Shown one piece after another: positions 9,295 through 17,589 of a stretch of 37,203 nt of DNA (within the stretch, counting starts at the first letter, position 1; each line of letters begins with the position of its first letter). The DNA is from an uncultured Sutterella sp. (GTDB lineage: Bacteria > Pseudomonadota > Gammaproteobacteria > Burkholderiales > Burkholderiaceae_F). The translations under genes and the position numbers were made by a program. Location of the stretch: contig UQNA01000028.1 in assembly GCA_900542195.1 (NCBI GenBank), forward strand, positions 1-37,203, read 5' to 3'. The notes under the pieces were generated by a model that was not told where the DNA came from, did no database searches, and saw only the letters and a program-made list of their open reading frames with translations.

Positions 9295-10496
9295 CTAATT
9301 TCTTCCCAACACTTCAACCAGAGTTACTAAAGCTTCTCTATCAAGTTCGTCTTGAGAGAGCGGCGGTTTCCTGGCTCCTAGTTCCTCAAGTCTGCCCATT
9401 ATCTCATCCCACTTATCTTGTCTAGATTGGGACCAGAAATCTTGATCGCTTGTGTCTTTTCCCAATGCCTCATCTACTATTTTTTGAACTTCTCTAGCGA
9501 GTTCTTTCTTTGACGGTGCAGGTGAGCGTGTTAAAGAGCTTCGAGCTTTCTTCCTATTTCATCTCCTTTTTCTTCTACTATTCGACGCGCTGAAAAAGTT
9601 TCAGAAGGAAGGCCGTTGGTTCTCCAGTTTTCTCCCAATACTTCATTTAAGATTTTTTCTGATTCTCTATTCAATTCTTCTTGCGAGAGTGGAGGCTTGC
9701 GCTCTGCAAGAGCATCTAACCGTCTTGCTATTTCAGTTGCCTTTTCTTCTCTACGATGCTCAGCGAAAGACGTCCCGGAAAGAAACTCGTCCGGATGATC
9801 CTTATCTCTTCCCATGGCTATGTCTAGCCTTCTTTCCACCTCTCTTTCAAACTCCTCTACACTGTCTGGAAAATCTTCCGACAGCAATTCATCGACGATT
9901 CTATCCATTTCTTTTTTCTCATCCTTCAAAGGCTTAGAGGTTGAAGATCCAGGAGAATGCGTACTGCCTAGACTTTGATGTTGAGAGAGAAAACTATAAG
10001 TGCTCTTGCGGTTTGGTTGTAAATATCGAGAGAAAAAACTATCCGATGTCTTATTTTCAGAATGGACGATATCTTCTGGGCTTGCTGGAGCGCGTGCACC
10101 GTATTTATTCTGAACTTTTTGTGAATCAAGCAGTAAAAAAATTAGAACAAGAAAGTTCAAGAACGGAATGAACTGTCCCACCGCCCACCAGCCGGAATGG
10201 TTTCTATCATGGAGTCTTCTAACGGTAACGGCCAGCGCTGGGCAAAAAATAAATACGCAGAATACAACCTCTAAAATAGTGAGAACAGAAACTAAGGTAG
10301 GATAGCTGCTTAGTGCAGCGAGCATCACTCTGTATTTTTCTCCGGATGCGGTTTCTCCGTGAATAGTTCCGGTAAGAAGAGAAAAGCTGAAAAGAACAAA
10401 AATGTTAATTAACGCGAATGACCAAAATTCAGCTCTGGAAGCTCTCCCATCGAAATCAAAGTATTTCTTTAAGCAATAGCGGTACCAACTAAACAT
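9295..10496 (-). pseudogene. DUF805 membrane protein with repeat-bearing tail, frameshifted
   Basis: The start is taken as the ATG at 10496-10494 ('MFSWYRYCLKKYFDFDGRASRAEFW'), 10 bases after a GGAG; the frame is open further upstream without a better start. As sequenced it ends at a TAA at 9533-9531 after 321 residues. In the -1 frame coding resumes at once ('LTRSPAPSKKELAREVQKI') and runs about 78 more residues to a TAG at 9297-9295. The added part repeats the same unit found before the break, so the full protein was about 400 residues. Adding one T to a T3 run on the minus strand (9535-9533 on the plus strand) restores the frame. The N-terminal DUF805 domain has 'RRLHDRNHSGWW'. The case could be real gene decay, a sequencing error or, less likely, programmed frameshifting, as no classical slippery heptamer is seen. 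Confidence 0.75.
9298..9866 (-). repeat. About 3.5 protein repeats of 52-57 residues in the DUF805 tail
   Basis: Units, in translated order on the minus strand: 9866-9696 (begins DSVEEFEREV, ends RRLDALAERK), 9695-9534 (begins PPLSQEELNRES, ends GRKLEAL), 9522-9367 (begins PAPSKKELAREV, ends GRLEELGARK) and a half unit 9366-9298 (begins PPLSQDELDREA, ends EVLGRN). The shared pattern is P-x-S-x-x-E-L-x-R-E, then an 'I-x-(D/N)-E-x-LG' helix, a variable linker, and a helix ending 'I-x-R-(R/K)-L-(D/E)-x-L'. The charged, Leu-spaced pattern predicts a helical-pair repeat. The frameshift falls exactly between the second and third units. Confidence 0.75.
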
Positions 10497-10715
10497 ATCG
10501 CTTTCTCCTTTCTTAGATGATAACTGATGAGAAACACAGAAAAAATAGGTTTTGTTTCTTAGAAGCAATGCTGAAAGGGGAGACCACACCATGAATCATT
10601 TGTAAAAATTACTGTTTCCATTTAAGTTAACAGAAGGAAAATCAGCCGAAGTCAAAAGTTTGAGGTAAGAGGTGCGATACAATCCTCAAAAACTCTGAAT
10701 AGGTAAATTCCTCTC

Positions 10716-11396
10716 ATGAAGAAAACACTTCTCTCTATTTCTTTGGCAGTCTCTGCCGCTCTTTTGTTAACTGCGTGTAAAACAACCGAGCCTTATTACA
10801 GCTATTCATTCGAGCCTAACGCACAAATTCAGCGTGCATGGCATCGCATCGACGCAAAAGACATTGGAGTAGAACAAGTAAGGGTAGTCAAGATAATAGA
10901 CTTGGATTGTGCTGGCGACAGAATTGCCATTCCGGGTGAAGGAGAGTTTTCAGATCTGAGGGACGCTTTCGCTCATTATTGGAAGAATGCTTTCATCACC
11001 GATCTTTCCAGTGTTGGAATGCTCAATCAAGAAAAGCCAAAGGTAAAGCTCTATAACCTCATTGATTCCGTCAAAATTATTGCTGAACCGACTCAGCTTC
11101 AATGGCGGATCAAAATGGAAATTTTTTCTTCCAATGGCGGTATGCTTAAACAAGAAATTACCTATAACGCTCCGACTGACGGCTTAAAGAACATGAGAGA
11201 AGGTTGCTCACGATTAGCTGCCGGACTCGATAAGGCGGTTGCTTGGTCAATTCTTAAAACAATCAGTGATCCAAGATTCCAAGAAATGGTTCAACCTGGC
11301 CTCGGGTACGTTCCATCAATGAAAGCTGTGAGCATCACGTCAGTATTCCAACCGGATACGGAAGAAGATTATTGGAAGTCGAAACCGACCCGCTAG
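10716..11396 (+). CDS. Lipoprotein of unknown function
   Basis: A 226-residue protein with a clear lipoprotein signal peptide: 'MKKTLLSISLAVSAALLLTAC', with the lipobox LTAC placing the acylated cysteine at residue 21. The mature part has no family motif that I recognise. It is mixed alpha/beta, with two further cysteines ('DLDCAGDR' and 'REGCSRLAAG') that could form a disulfide in the periplasm. No Asp at +2 (the residue after Cys is Lys), so outer-membrane sorting is expected if Lol rules apply. It stands alone, with a strong terminator directly after it, and diverges from the DUF805 pair. Confidence 0.8.
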   Translation: MKKTLLSISLAVSAALLLTACKTTEPYYSYSFEPNAQIQRAWHRIDAKDIGVEQVRVVKIIDLDCAGDRIAIPGEGEFSDLRDAFAHYWKNAFITDLSSVGMLNQEKPKVKLYNLIDSVKIIAEPTQLQWRIKMEIFSSNGGMLKQEITYNAPTDGLKNMREGCSRLAAGLDKAVAWSILKTISDPRFQEMVQPGLGYVPSMKAVSITSVFQPDTEEDYWKSKPTR

Positions 11397-11718
11397 ATCT
11401 TCAATCTCCTTTAACTTGTCGGTTTAAAGCTGCTTTCTTAAAGGAGCATTTTTTCTATTAAAGCCCTAAATTCAAAGTAATTACAAAAAGACAGACTTAT
11501 GTTGGCTATCCGTAAGGGGCAAGTTTTTCTTTTTTTTGTCTGTTAACAAAAACTCTTTGTCTCTTAAGAAAATGTTGTCTTTGGTAGACTGATTTCAATT
11601 AAAAGCTGATGGGGTCAGGAGTTATGAGCTAATTCTTCCCCTCGGCAAGTATTTTCAGCTTAGGTTAATTGGGTTAATTTTTAAACCAATAAAACCTCTA
11701 GTTTCTACCGAGGAAAAA
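11397..11718. other. Intergenic region before patB-like gene
   Basis: It holds the lipoprotein terminator at its left end. The rest is AT-rich, with a T-run near 11525-11536, and no open frame of note. A promoter for the aminotransferase gene must lie here, but I cannot place it. Confidence 0.4.
11406..11454 (+). terminator. Intrinsic terminator after lipoprotein gene
   Basis: Arms CTCCTTTAA (11406-11414) and TTAAAGGAG (11438-11446) pair perfectly across a 23-base loop and are followed by CATTTTTT. An alternative shorter stem inside the loop also ends at the same T-run. Confidence 0.75.
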
Positions 11719-12927
11719 ATGTTTGACTTTGAGACATGGGTTGATAGAAGCGGACATGATTCAATGTCTGCGGATAGATTAAAAAATAATTTATGGCAAT
11801 TGCCGGTAGGAAATCCAAAACCGGGATTTGACGCAATTCCGTTATGGCTGGCAGACATGAACTTTGCCACAGCTCCTTGCGTTATCGAGGCCATCAAAAA
11901 ACGTTTGGAACACCCAATCTTTGGCTATTTTGCTCCCTCTGCAGAATATTACGAAGCAATCAAGAAATGGCAAAAAGACAACTTCGGAGTAACGGATTTG
12001 TCAGAGCAAAACATTGGATATCAAAACGGCGTCATAGGAGGTGTCACTAGCGCCTTATCCGTCCTCACGGATAGAGGAGGACCAGTTCTGGTCCACTCGC
12101 CTATTTTTTCTGGTTTTTTAACTCAGTTAAAGCGAAATGGTTATGAGATTGTTTTGAGTGATTTGGTAGTAGATGAAGCTGGAGTTTGGAGAATGGATTT
12201 TGCTGATATGGAAAGGAAAATCCAACAACACAAAATCCATACTCTCCTTTTTTGTTCTCCCCATAACCCGACTGGCCGAGTATGGAACCGAGAGGAGCTG
12301 GAACGGTTATCAGCTCTTTGTGAAAAATATGATGTCTACGTTATTTGCGATGAGATCTGGGCTGATTTCACATTATTCGGAAACCGCCACATTCCGCTTC
12401 AAACTGTGTCTCCCGCACTAAGAGAAAGGACAATGGCCTTTTATTCTCCGTCAAAGACATTCAATTTAGCCGGTATTGTCGGCGCCTATCATATTGTTTA
12501 TAGCCAGAGACTGATGGATCGACTTTCTTGGCAGAGCTGCACATCTCACTACAACGATATGAACGTTCTGACAATGCATGCACTAATAGGTGCTTATTCA
12601 GAACAAGGAAGACTTTGGATGCATGAGCTTAAGCAAGTTCTTGAAGAGAACATTACTTACGCCACTTCTTTTATTCATCAAAATTTTGATGGTGTCCGCT
12701 TGGTAAAGCCTCAAGGCACATTCGTGATGTTGCTTGAATGTTCTCAATGGTGTCAAAAACACGGAGTAGCAATTGAAGAAGTTTTATTAAGAGGAGTGGA
12801 AGCAGGTGTCATTTGGAGAGATGGGAAGGCTTTCAATGTTCCCTGCGGAATCCGAATGAACGTTGGGATTCCGTTTGCCAAGATGAAGGAAGTTTGTGAC
12901 CGACTGCTCAAGTACGTTTTTATTTAA
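11719..12927 (+). CDS. PatB/MalY-type PLP aminotransferase, putative cystathionine beta-lyase
   Basis: A 402-residue fold-type I PLP enzyme. 'WLADMNFATAP' near the N-terminus and 'SPSKTFNLAGI', with Schiff-base Lys246, are typical of the MalY/PatB class. 'NPTGRVW' and 'CDEIWADF' supply the cofactor-binding Asn and Asp. Family members usually cleave C-S bonds (cystathionine or cysteine conjugates), and some also act as regulators, as MalY does in E. coli. Either methionine synthesis or sulfide release is possible here. The gene ends 16 bases before the convergent AraC gene, so the two are not co-transcribed. Confidence 0.85.
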   Translation: MFDFETWVDRSGHDSMSADRLKNNLWQLPVGNPKPGFDAIPLWLADMNFATAPCVIEAIKKRLEHPIFGYFAPSAEYYEAIKKWQKDNFGVTDLSEQNIGYQNGVIGGVTSALSVLTDRGGPVLVHSPIFSGFLTQLKRNGYEIVLSDLVVDEAGVWRMDFADMERKIQQHKIHTLLFCSPHNPTGRVWNREELERLSALCEKYDVYVICDEIWADFTLFGNRHIPLQTVSPALRERTMAFYSPSKTFNLAGIVGAYHIVYSQRLMDRLSWQSCTSHYNDMNVLTMHALIGAYSEQGRLWMHELKQVLEENITYATSFIHQNFDGVRLVKPQGTFVMLLECSQWCQKHGVAIEEVLLRGVEAGVIWRDGKAFNVPCGIRMNVGIPFAKMKEVCDRLLKYVFI

Positions 12928-12943
12928 TCCAATTGATCGGAGA

Positions 12944-13690
12944 TTAGTTGTCGGATTTGAAAAAATCTCTCGGACAAGAGCCATAAAGATTCTTGAACTG
13001 AATTGAAAATGCCGATGCGTCGCTATAGCCGGCCAAAATGGCAGCGGATTTCACAGGAAAGCCGTTCGCAATTTTTTCAAGAGCAAAGATAAGGCGCATC
13101 CGGTGTTTCCAATCTCGGAAGTTCATACCGGTAGCTCTGATAAAGTGACGGGTGAAGGTGCGTGGGGTCACATTTAATTTATTGGCTAGCTCTTGTGCAC
13201 TGGTTGACCAGGCACGATGATGAAGTAAATCGTTGAGCGCTGAACGTAACGGTTCTTCTTCCGGCATTAAGACATCTGCGTTAAAAGCTTTTGTCTCTTG
13301 GACTAAAAGCAGAAGAAGACGTCTCATTTCTTGTTTTGCTCCTGGGAATTGGTGCTGAAAAAGAGTAGCGATAAGTTCTCGAATTAAAGCAGTTGCAGCA
13401 AAGACCTTAATGCTTTTTGATTCAAAGATATCTTTGTATTCGCTCTTATCAAAATACAAAGAACGCATTTTAGTTGCCGATAGAAATGTAATTGAATGCT
13501 CTATGCCGGCTGGAATCCAGAGAGCCTGATAAGGGGCAATTATCCTTCTTCCTTGGCGAGTGGCGGCAAGCATTACGCCTTCACAAGCATAGAGAAGTTG
13601 GGCTCGGGAATGTTTATGAGAGGGCCGCATTTCTCCGGCGATATAGTCTTTAGAGATGGATTGCCACTTGTCAGAGGTTTCAGTTTGCAT
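12944..13690 (-). CDS. AraC family transcriptional regulator
   Basis: A 248-residue regulator. The N-terminal cupin-like sensor domain includes 'HKHSRAQLLYACEGV' and 'APYQALWIPAGIEHSI' (residues ~24-65). The C-terminal double helix-turn-helix includes 'SAQELANKLNVTPRTFTRHF' and 'KSAAILAGYSDASAFSIQFK', ending 'GSCPRDFF' as in classical AraC proteins. It is divergent from the methyltransferase gene with 116 bases between, the usual setting for a regulator of its neighbour. It lacks the Ada-type metal/methyl-accepting cysteine domain, so the inducer is not obviously methylated DNA. Confidence 0.9.
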   Translation of the reverse strand: MQTETSDKWQSISKDYIAGEMRPSHKHSRAQLLYACEGVMLAATRQGRRIIAPYQALWIPAGIEHSITFLSATKMRSLYFDKSEYKDIFESKSIKVFAATALIRELIATLFQHQFPGAKQEMRRLLLLLVQETKAFNADVLMPEEEPLRSALNDLLHHRAWSTSAQELANKLNVTPRTFTRHFIRATGMNFRDWKHRMRLIFALEKIANGFPVKSAAILAGYSDASAFSIQFKNLYGSCPRDFFKSDN

Positions 13691-13806
13691 TTTTGTTCAG
13701 ACAAAGAACGAGATTCGTTTCATGAGTTGGTGCAATTAAGAGGGCAGGAGGAATATCTCTTCTGTGCCCCTCTCTACTAAATATTATATTTTTACAAGGA
13801 CTCAAA

Positions 13807-14343
13807 ATGATAAAAAACACCAGTCAGAATGATGCAATTGTCCACCAAGAGTGGTGTTCTCCTTGCGGTTGGCTAGATTTGGCTTCTATTGGCAGCAACC
13901 TTGTGATGAGTGATTGGACAGATGGGTGGCATCGCCTTCCAACGCTAGCTCGCTTTCGCCGTTTAACGAAAAAAGAATTTGTAGTCGGTTCATCTCCGGT
14001 TATTGAAAAGGCAAAGACGCAGTTGATCGAATATTTTCAAGGCAAGAGAGAAGAGTTTGATCTTCCGCTTCAATTTATAGGAACAGATTTCCAGAAACAA
14101 GTTTGGACGGCACTTCTGGACATTCCTTTTGGAGAAACTAAGAGCTATGGCGAAATAGCTGCAGCTGTTGGATGTCAAGCTTACCAAGCCGTCGGGGGAG
14201 CTGTTGGATCGAATCCTCTTTCTATTATTGTTCCGTGCCACAGAGTTATAGGTGCTAACGGTAAGCTCACTGGCTATGGTGGAGGCTTTGAAGCCAAAAC
14301 TTGGCTCTTATCCCATGAACGTGCAAAGTTCTACCTCTCTTGA
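13807..14343 (+). CDS. ogt: Methylated-DNA-protein-cysteine methyltransferase
   Basis: A 178-residue suicide repair protein that takes the methyl group from O6-methylguanine in DNA. The active-site 'IIVPCHRVIG' places the acceptor Cys at residue 144. Upstream, 'FQKQVWTALLDIPFGETKSYGEIA' and 'GGAVGSNPLSI' are the conserved DNA-binding and Asn-hinge parts, and 'GYGGGFEAKTWLLSHE' closes the domain. The N-terminal ~70 residues form the usual small Ogt-type domain. It is the first gene of a likely alkylation-repair group with the ABM protein and the broken alkA, and is opposite an AraC regulator. Confidence 0.93.
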   Translation: MIKNTSQNDAIVHQEWCSPCGWLDLASIGSNLVMSDWTDGWHRLPTLARFRRLTKKEFVVGSSPVIEKAKTQLIEYFQGKREEFDLPLQFIGTDFQKQVWTALLDIPFGETKSYGEIAAAVGCQAYQAVGGAVGSNPLSIIVPCHRVIGANGKLTGYGGGFEAKTWLLSHERAKFYLS

Positions 14344-14462
14344 GTTCAGCTGCTAAAACGATTCCACTAGTAAGCAAACTGAGTTTCGACGTTGACGCCT
14401 GGAAATAGCGCAGGTAGTGAATTTTTTATGTAGGAAGTCTCGTACGAAAGGATCAAAGAAAA

Positions 14463-14843
14463 ATGAGCAAAGGAAAACCGAATGTGATTGTGATATTTGA
14501 GGTAAAGCTATTTCCTGGCAAAAAAGAAAACTATCTGAAGTCAGCCTCTGAGCTTAAACGGTTTCTCATCGGTGCAGAAGGATTTGTACGTGCAGAAAGA
14601 TTTGTTAGCTTGAAGGACGAAGACAAGCTTATATCTTTAAATGTTTGGAAAAGTGAAAATGACGTCGAAAGATGGAGAAACACCTTGGCGCATCGAATAT
14701 TCCAGAAAGAAGGCAAATCTAAACTGTTCGAAAGTTACAGAATAACCGTTGCACATGCAGTGAGAGAATACGGGAACAGGGAGCGTGAAGAAGCCCCTGA
14801 AGATTCCAACAAATATTTTCTGGAAAAAAATGATGAAAGATGA
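14463..14843 (+). CDS. Antibiotic biosynthesis monooxygenase (ABM) domain protein
   Basis: A 126-residue protein with one dimeric alpha/beta-barrel (ABM-like) domain. 'VIVIFEVKLFPGKKENYL' (the first strand and helix), 'GFVRAERF' and 'SLNVWKSENDVERWRNTLAHR' follow the family pattern, in which a Trp and a Trp-Arg stretch line the pocket. Members range from quinol monooxygenases to enzymes without known substrate, so the role is open. It lies 119 bases after ogt and its last 14 bases overlap the start of the alkA pseudogene, so all three were probably one operon. Confidence 0.75.
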   Translation: MSKGKPNVIVIFEVKLFPGKKENYLKSASELKRFLIGAEGFVRAERFVSLKDEDKLISLNVWKSENDVERWRNTLAHRIFQKEGKSKLFESYRITVAHAVREYGNREREEAPEDSNKYFLEKNDER

Positions 14844-15536
14844 GTCTTTCTTTGTTTATGGAGAAAAAGAAATCTGCTTCCTTAAAGCCAAAGATAAGCG
14901 GGTAGGAGAGGTCATCGAGAAATTCGGCCACATTGAAAAAGAGGTTATTCCGGATTTATTTTCCGCGCTGGTCCACTCAATTGTCGGTCAACAGATTTCT
15001 ACTAAGGCTCACTCCACAATTTGGGAGAGGATGACAAATGAACTTGGATATCCGCTGATTCCTACACAAATTGCAGGCTTGGATAAAGAAACTTTACAAA
15101 CCTTTGGCATTACTTTTAAGAAGGCGGAATATATCAAGGCAGCGGCTAAGAAAGTTGCGGACGGAGATTTAGTCATAGAGAGGCTGAGGTTCCTGACTGA
15201 CAACGAAGTCTGCAAAGAATTGGTCAAACTCGATGGAATAGGAGTTTGGACAGCAGAAATGCTTTTAATTTTTCCATGCAGCGTCCAAATATATTGAGCT
15301 TCGGTGACTTAGCCATCTTTAGAGGAATGCGGATGGTTTACAATCATCGACAAATCTCTAAAAAGCTTTTTGAAAAATATAAGAAGCCTTTGTCTCCTTA
15401 CGCATCTGTGGCAAGTCTTTACTTTTAGGCAGTTGTCGGCGGGGCTGTGCCGGAAATGAAAGACTATTTCTCTAAAAGTACTAGCCGCCCACGTATTAGA
15501 AAACTAACTCCCACAAATTCTTCATTTTCGGAGTGA
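14830..15536 (+). pseudogene. alkA: DNA-3-methyladenine glycosylase II (AlkA-like), two lesions
   Basis: The intact part shows the helix-hairpin-helix glycosylase fold: 'SIVGQQISTKAHSTIWERM' and 'LDGIGVWTAEMLLIF', the latter containing the HhH hairpin that precedes the catalytic Asp. The frame is then lost in a T5 run (15269-15273). One extra T restores 'FSMQRPNILSFGDLAIFRGM', which carries the catalytic Asp in 'SFGDLAI'. A second lesion is a TAG at 15426-15428 where AlkA proteins have Trp ('SLY-F-stop-AVVGGAVPEMKDYF'). The restored frame ends at the TGA 15534-15536. Two independent lesions argue for a true pseudogene. The start is the ATG at 14830 (a second ATG follows at 14833), inside the end of the ABM gene. 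Confidence 0.88.
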
Positions 15537-15610
15537 AGCTGGAGCTAAGAACAGTTGCACAATATTAATTATTCAAATTTATCCGTCCAGAGTATTTAAG
15601 AGAAAAATCT

Positions 15611-17470
15611 TTATTTTCTATACTCTTGAAAACTTCTAAGCCCATGGAGGGTATAAAGTTTTTTCAAATCTCCATGGTATTGAGGTCGTGTAATGTCATT
15701 AGCTTGGTTATAAAACAGGCTTTTAATCCCAAGAATACTCAACATGGAATCGTATAACATATCGTTTGTAAAAGGCTTTGAGCGATTATGCTTTAAAGCA
15801 TGCAAAAGTCCAGCGTGCTCCTTAGCATAAGAGTTTGAGAATTTGATAAACATCGGTATTTCTGTCATGCTCCAATCAAATTGGCTTGAGTCATGAGATA
15901 AATTTTTGTCAACTGCATCCGCATGATCTGATAGATATATCATGGCCATGAAATTAGGTTGTTTTGCAGCCCAATCATAAATATTCTTCAAAACGAAATC
16001 AGTATAAGAAATACTATTGTCGTAGGTATCAATCTTTTTTGAGTTTCCCCAGAGACTAAAAGACTTGGGATAACGATCAGCATATGCCGAATGACTTCCC
16101 ATTAAATGAACCACAACCAATGTCTTACGTGGAATGTTCTTTATTTTGTGAAGTTCATCTACGAGATTTTCATCAAAGAAGGTGCTATTAGTGGAATAAC
16201 CAAGATTCTGATTGATAAAAAATTGTTCGTCGGCAGAAGAGGAAATAACTGTGATTGGAGTGTCCCAAGCACCGTACTTTAGCTGATTACTGACCCAATA
16301 GGTTGAAAATCCCGCACACTTCGCTACATCCAAAATCGAGGGTGAATTTTCCAAGACTGAATTATCGTATTGAGACTTTGCAGTGAGGGCATATGTGAGT
16401 GTAGGGACTGTGTGGGTATGATTGGAAAAAACTTGTTCAAATAAAACCAGATTATTGCTGTCTTTAAGCGAGCTCAGCCAAGGAGTGGTGTTGCGTTTAT
16501 ATCCATATGCTCCCATGTGCCGTTTACTTTGAGATTCACCCAAGACGAGAATATATAGGCCTGGGAAGCCTGAGTCTTGGCATTTTCCCTCACCTAGAAG
16601 TGCCGCTCTTTTGGCGGATTGTTCTTTAAATTGAGCATAACTATCTAACCCGTTCTTAAGACCATAAAAAGGCTCAGTAATATAGTTAGAAGATGTTTTA
16701 TAAAGAAGAAAAAGGGAAAGAACGATGATCAACGACAATAAGAGAGGATTGCTTTTTGGATAATTAGTCACTTTAGTCTGCGTATGGCTCTTATACACAT
16801 ATAGTAAAAAGCTAAAAAGAACACAAATGAACGCCAAAGAAAGAAGAATGCTTCTTGGGTGCAGGAAATTATCTTTTAGATAAGAAAGTCCTTCACTTAG
16901 GTTTGTCTGAGCAATCGCTAAAAGAGTTGTAGCAGATAGAATCGAGTCAGAGACTATAAAGTATTCTCCGTAGAATACAGTTAGTAATGTAGAAAAAATT
17001 AAAAAGAACCAAATAAAGAAGGCACAAATTTTTGAGCCACCGACAGAGCGTCTTTGAATTAAAGATTTTAAAGCAGCAAGAAAAAACAAAATGCAATTTA
17101 AGAGGATTGCCAAACTAACTGACCAGTAAATAGCTTCTGTTAAAAGATTTCGCGGGAGGGAATATTCTTTTCCAGAACCAAACATCTGAAGATATATAGG
17201 AAAAAGGATTATTCCAAAAAGAAGAATGAGAGTAGAGAAGTATTTTCTTCCCGAGAAAATAAATATGTATGCAGATAAAGTAAGTCCGCTAAGAACGAAG
17301 TTCCTGACCTTTCCGATTCCTAAAGGATTCTGTGATAAAAATTCGAAAAGAAAAAGAACTCCCAATAAAAATAAAAACGAAATGCTTAGTGAGAACAGAA
17401 ACTTTTTTGTCTTCTGGACAGCGGAGGAGGAGAATCTCGAAGGGGAGGGGAATCTATCCTTGAATTTCAT
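15611..17470 (-). CDS. Phosphoethanolamine transferase (EptA/CptA family)
   Basis: A 619-residue inner-membrane enzyme that moves phosphoethanolamine from phosphatidylethanolamine to lipid A, LPS core or another periplasmic target. Several transmembrane segments fill the first ~260 residues. The periplasmic catalytic domain has 'LVLGESQSKRHMGAYGYKRNT' with the metal-binding Glu, the nucleophile region 'SNHTHTVPTLTYALT', 'VVHLMGSHSAY' and 'IYLSDHADAV' (the metal-binding Asp-His pair). The 'GESxxxxHMxxYGYxRxTTP' box is diagnostic of the pEtN-transferase branch. The substrate is not predictable. It is separated from the upstream SDR gene by a strong hairpin, so it likely has its own promoter. 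Confidence 0.87.
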   Translation of the reverse strand: MKFKDRFPSPSRFSSSAVQKTKKFLFSLSISFLFLLGVLFLFEFLSQNPLGIGKVRNFVLSGLTLSAYIFIFSGRKYFSTLILLFGIILFPIYLQMFGSGKEYSLPRNLLTEAIYWSVSLAILLNCILFFLAALKSLIQRRSVGGSKICAFFIWFFLIFSTLLTVFYGEYFIVSDSILSATTLLAIAQTNLSEGLSYLKDNFLHPRSILLSLAFICVLFSFLLYVYKSHTQTKVTNYPKSNPLLLSLIIVLSLFLLYKTSSNYITEPFYGLKNGLDSYAQFKEQSAKRAALLGEGKCQDSGFPGLYILVLGESQSKRHMGAYGYKRNTTPWLSSLKDSNNLVLFEQVFSNHTHTVPTLTYALTAKSQYDNSVLENSPSILDVAKCAGFSTYWVSNQLKYGAWDTPITVISSSADEQFFINQNLGYSTNSTFFDENLVDELHKIKNIPRKTLVVVHLMGSHSAYADRYPKSFSLWGNSKKIDTYDNSISYTDFVLKNIYDWAAKQPNFMAMIYLSDHADAVDKNLSHDSSQFDWSMTEIPMFIKFSNSYAKEHAGLLHALKHNRSKPFTNDMLYDSMLSILGIKSLFYNQANDITRPQYHGDLKKLYTLHGLRSFQEYRK

Positions 17471-17513
17471 TCTTTAAACTTACCGATCTTAAATTTACTT
17501 ACTTTTTACAAAT

Positions 17514-17562
17514 AAGCTGAAGTCGCTTTTCTTAAAAAATGTAAGAAAAACGACTTCAGCTT
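17514..17562 (-). terminator. Hairpin terminator downstream of SDR gene
   Basis: Arms at 17514-17525 and 17551-17562 give a perfect 12-bp stem. An inner 8-bp stem (17527-17534 with 17542-17549) continues it after a one-base internal mismatch. The minus-strand tail is only ATTTGT, so the hairpin is strong but the T-run weak. Confidence 0.65.
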
Positions 17563-17589
17563 TATTAACTAGGTAGGATTCTATAGTCT

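Noticed and set aside
9090..9425. 111-codon plus-strand frame
   Set aside because: It overlaps the minus-strand tail of the frameshifted DUF805 gene, whose repeat pattern is real; the plus-strand product has no family features and starts at a GTG without a ribosome binding site of note.
14785..14829. GTG start for the AlkA-like gene 15 codons earlier
   Set aside because: It would lie deep inside the ABM gene, and the residues before the ATG at 14830 are not family-like.
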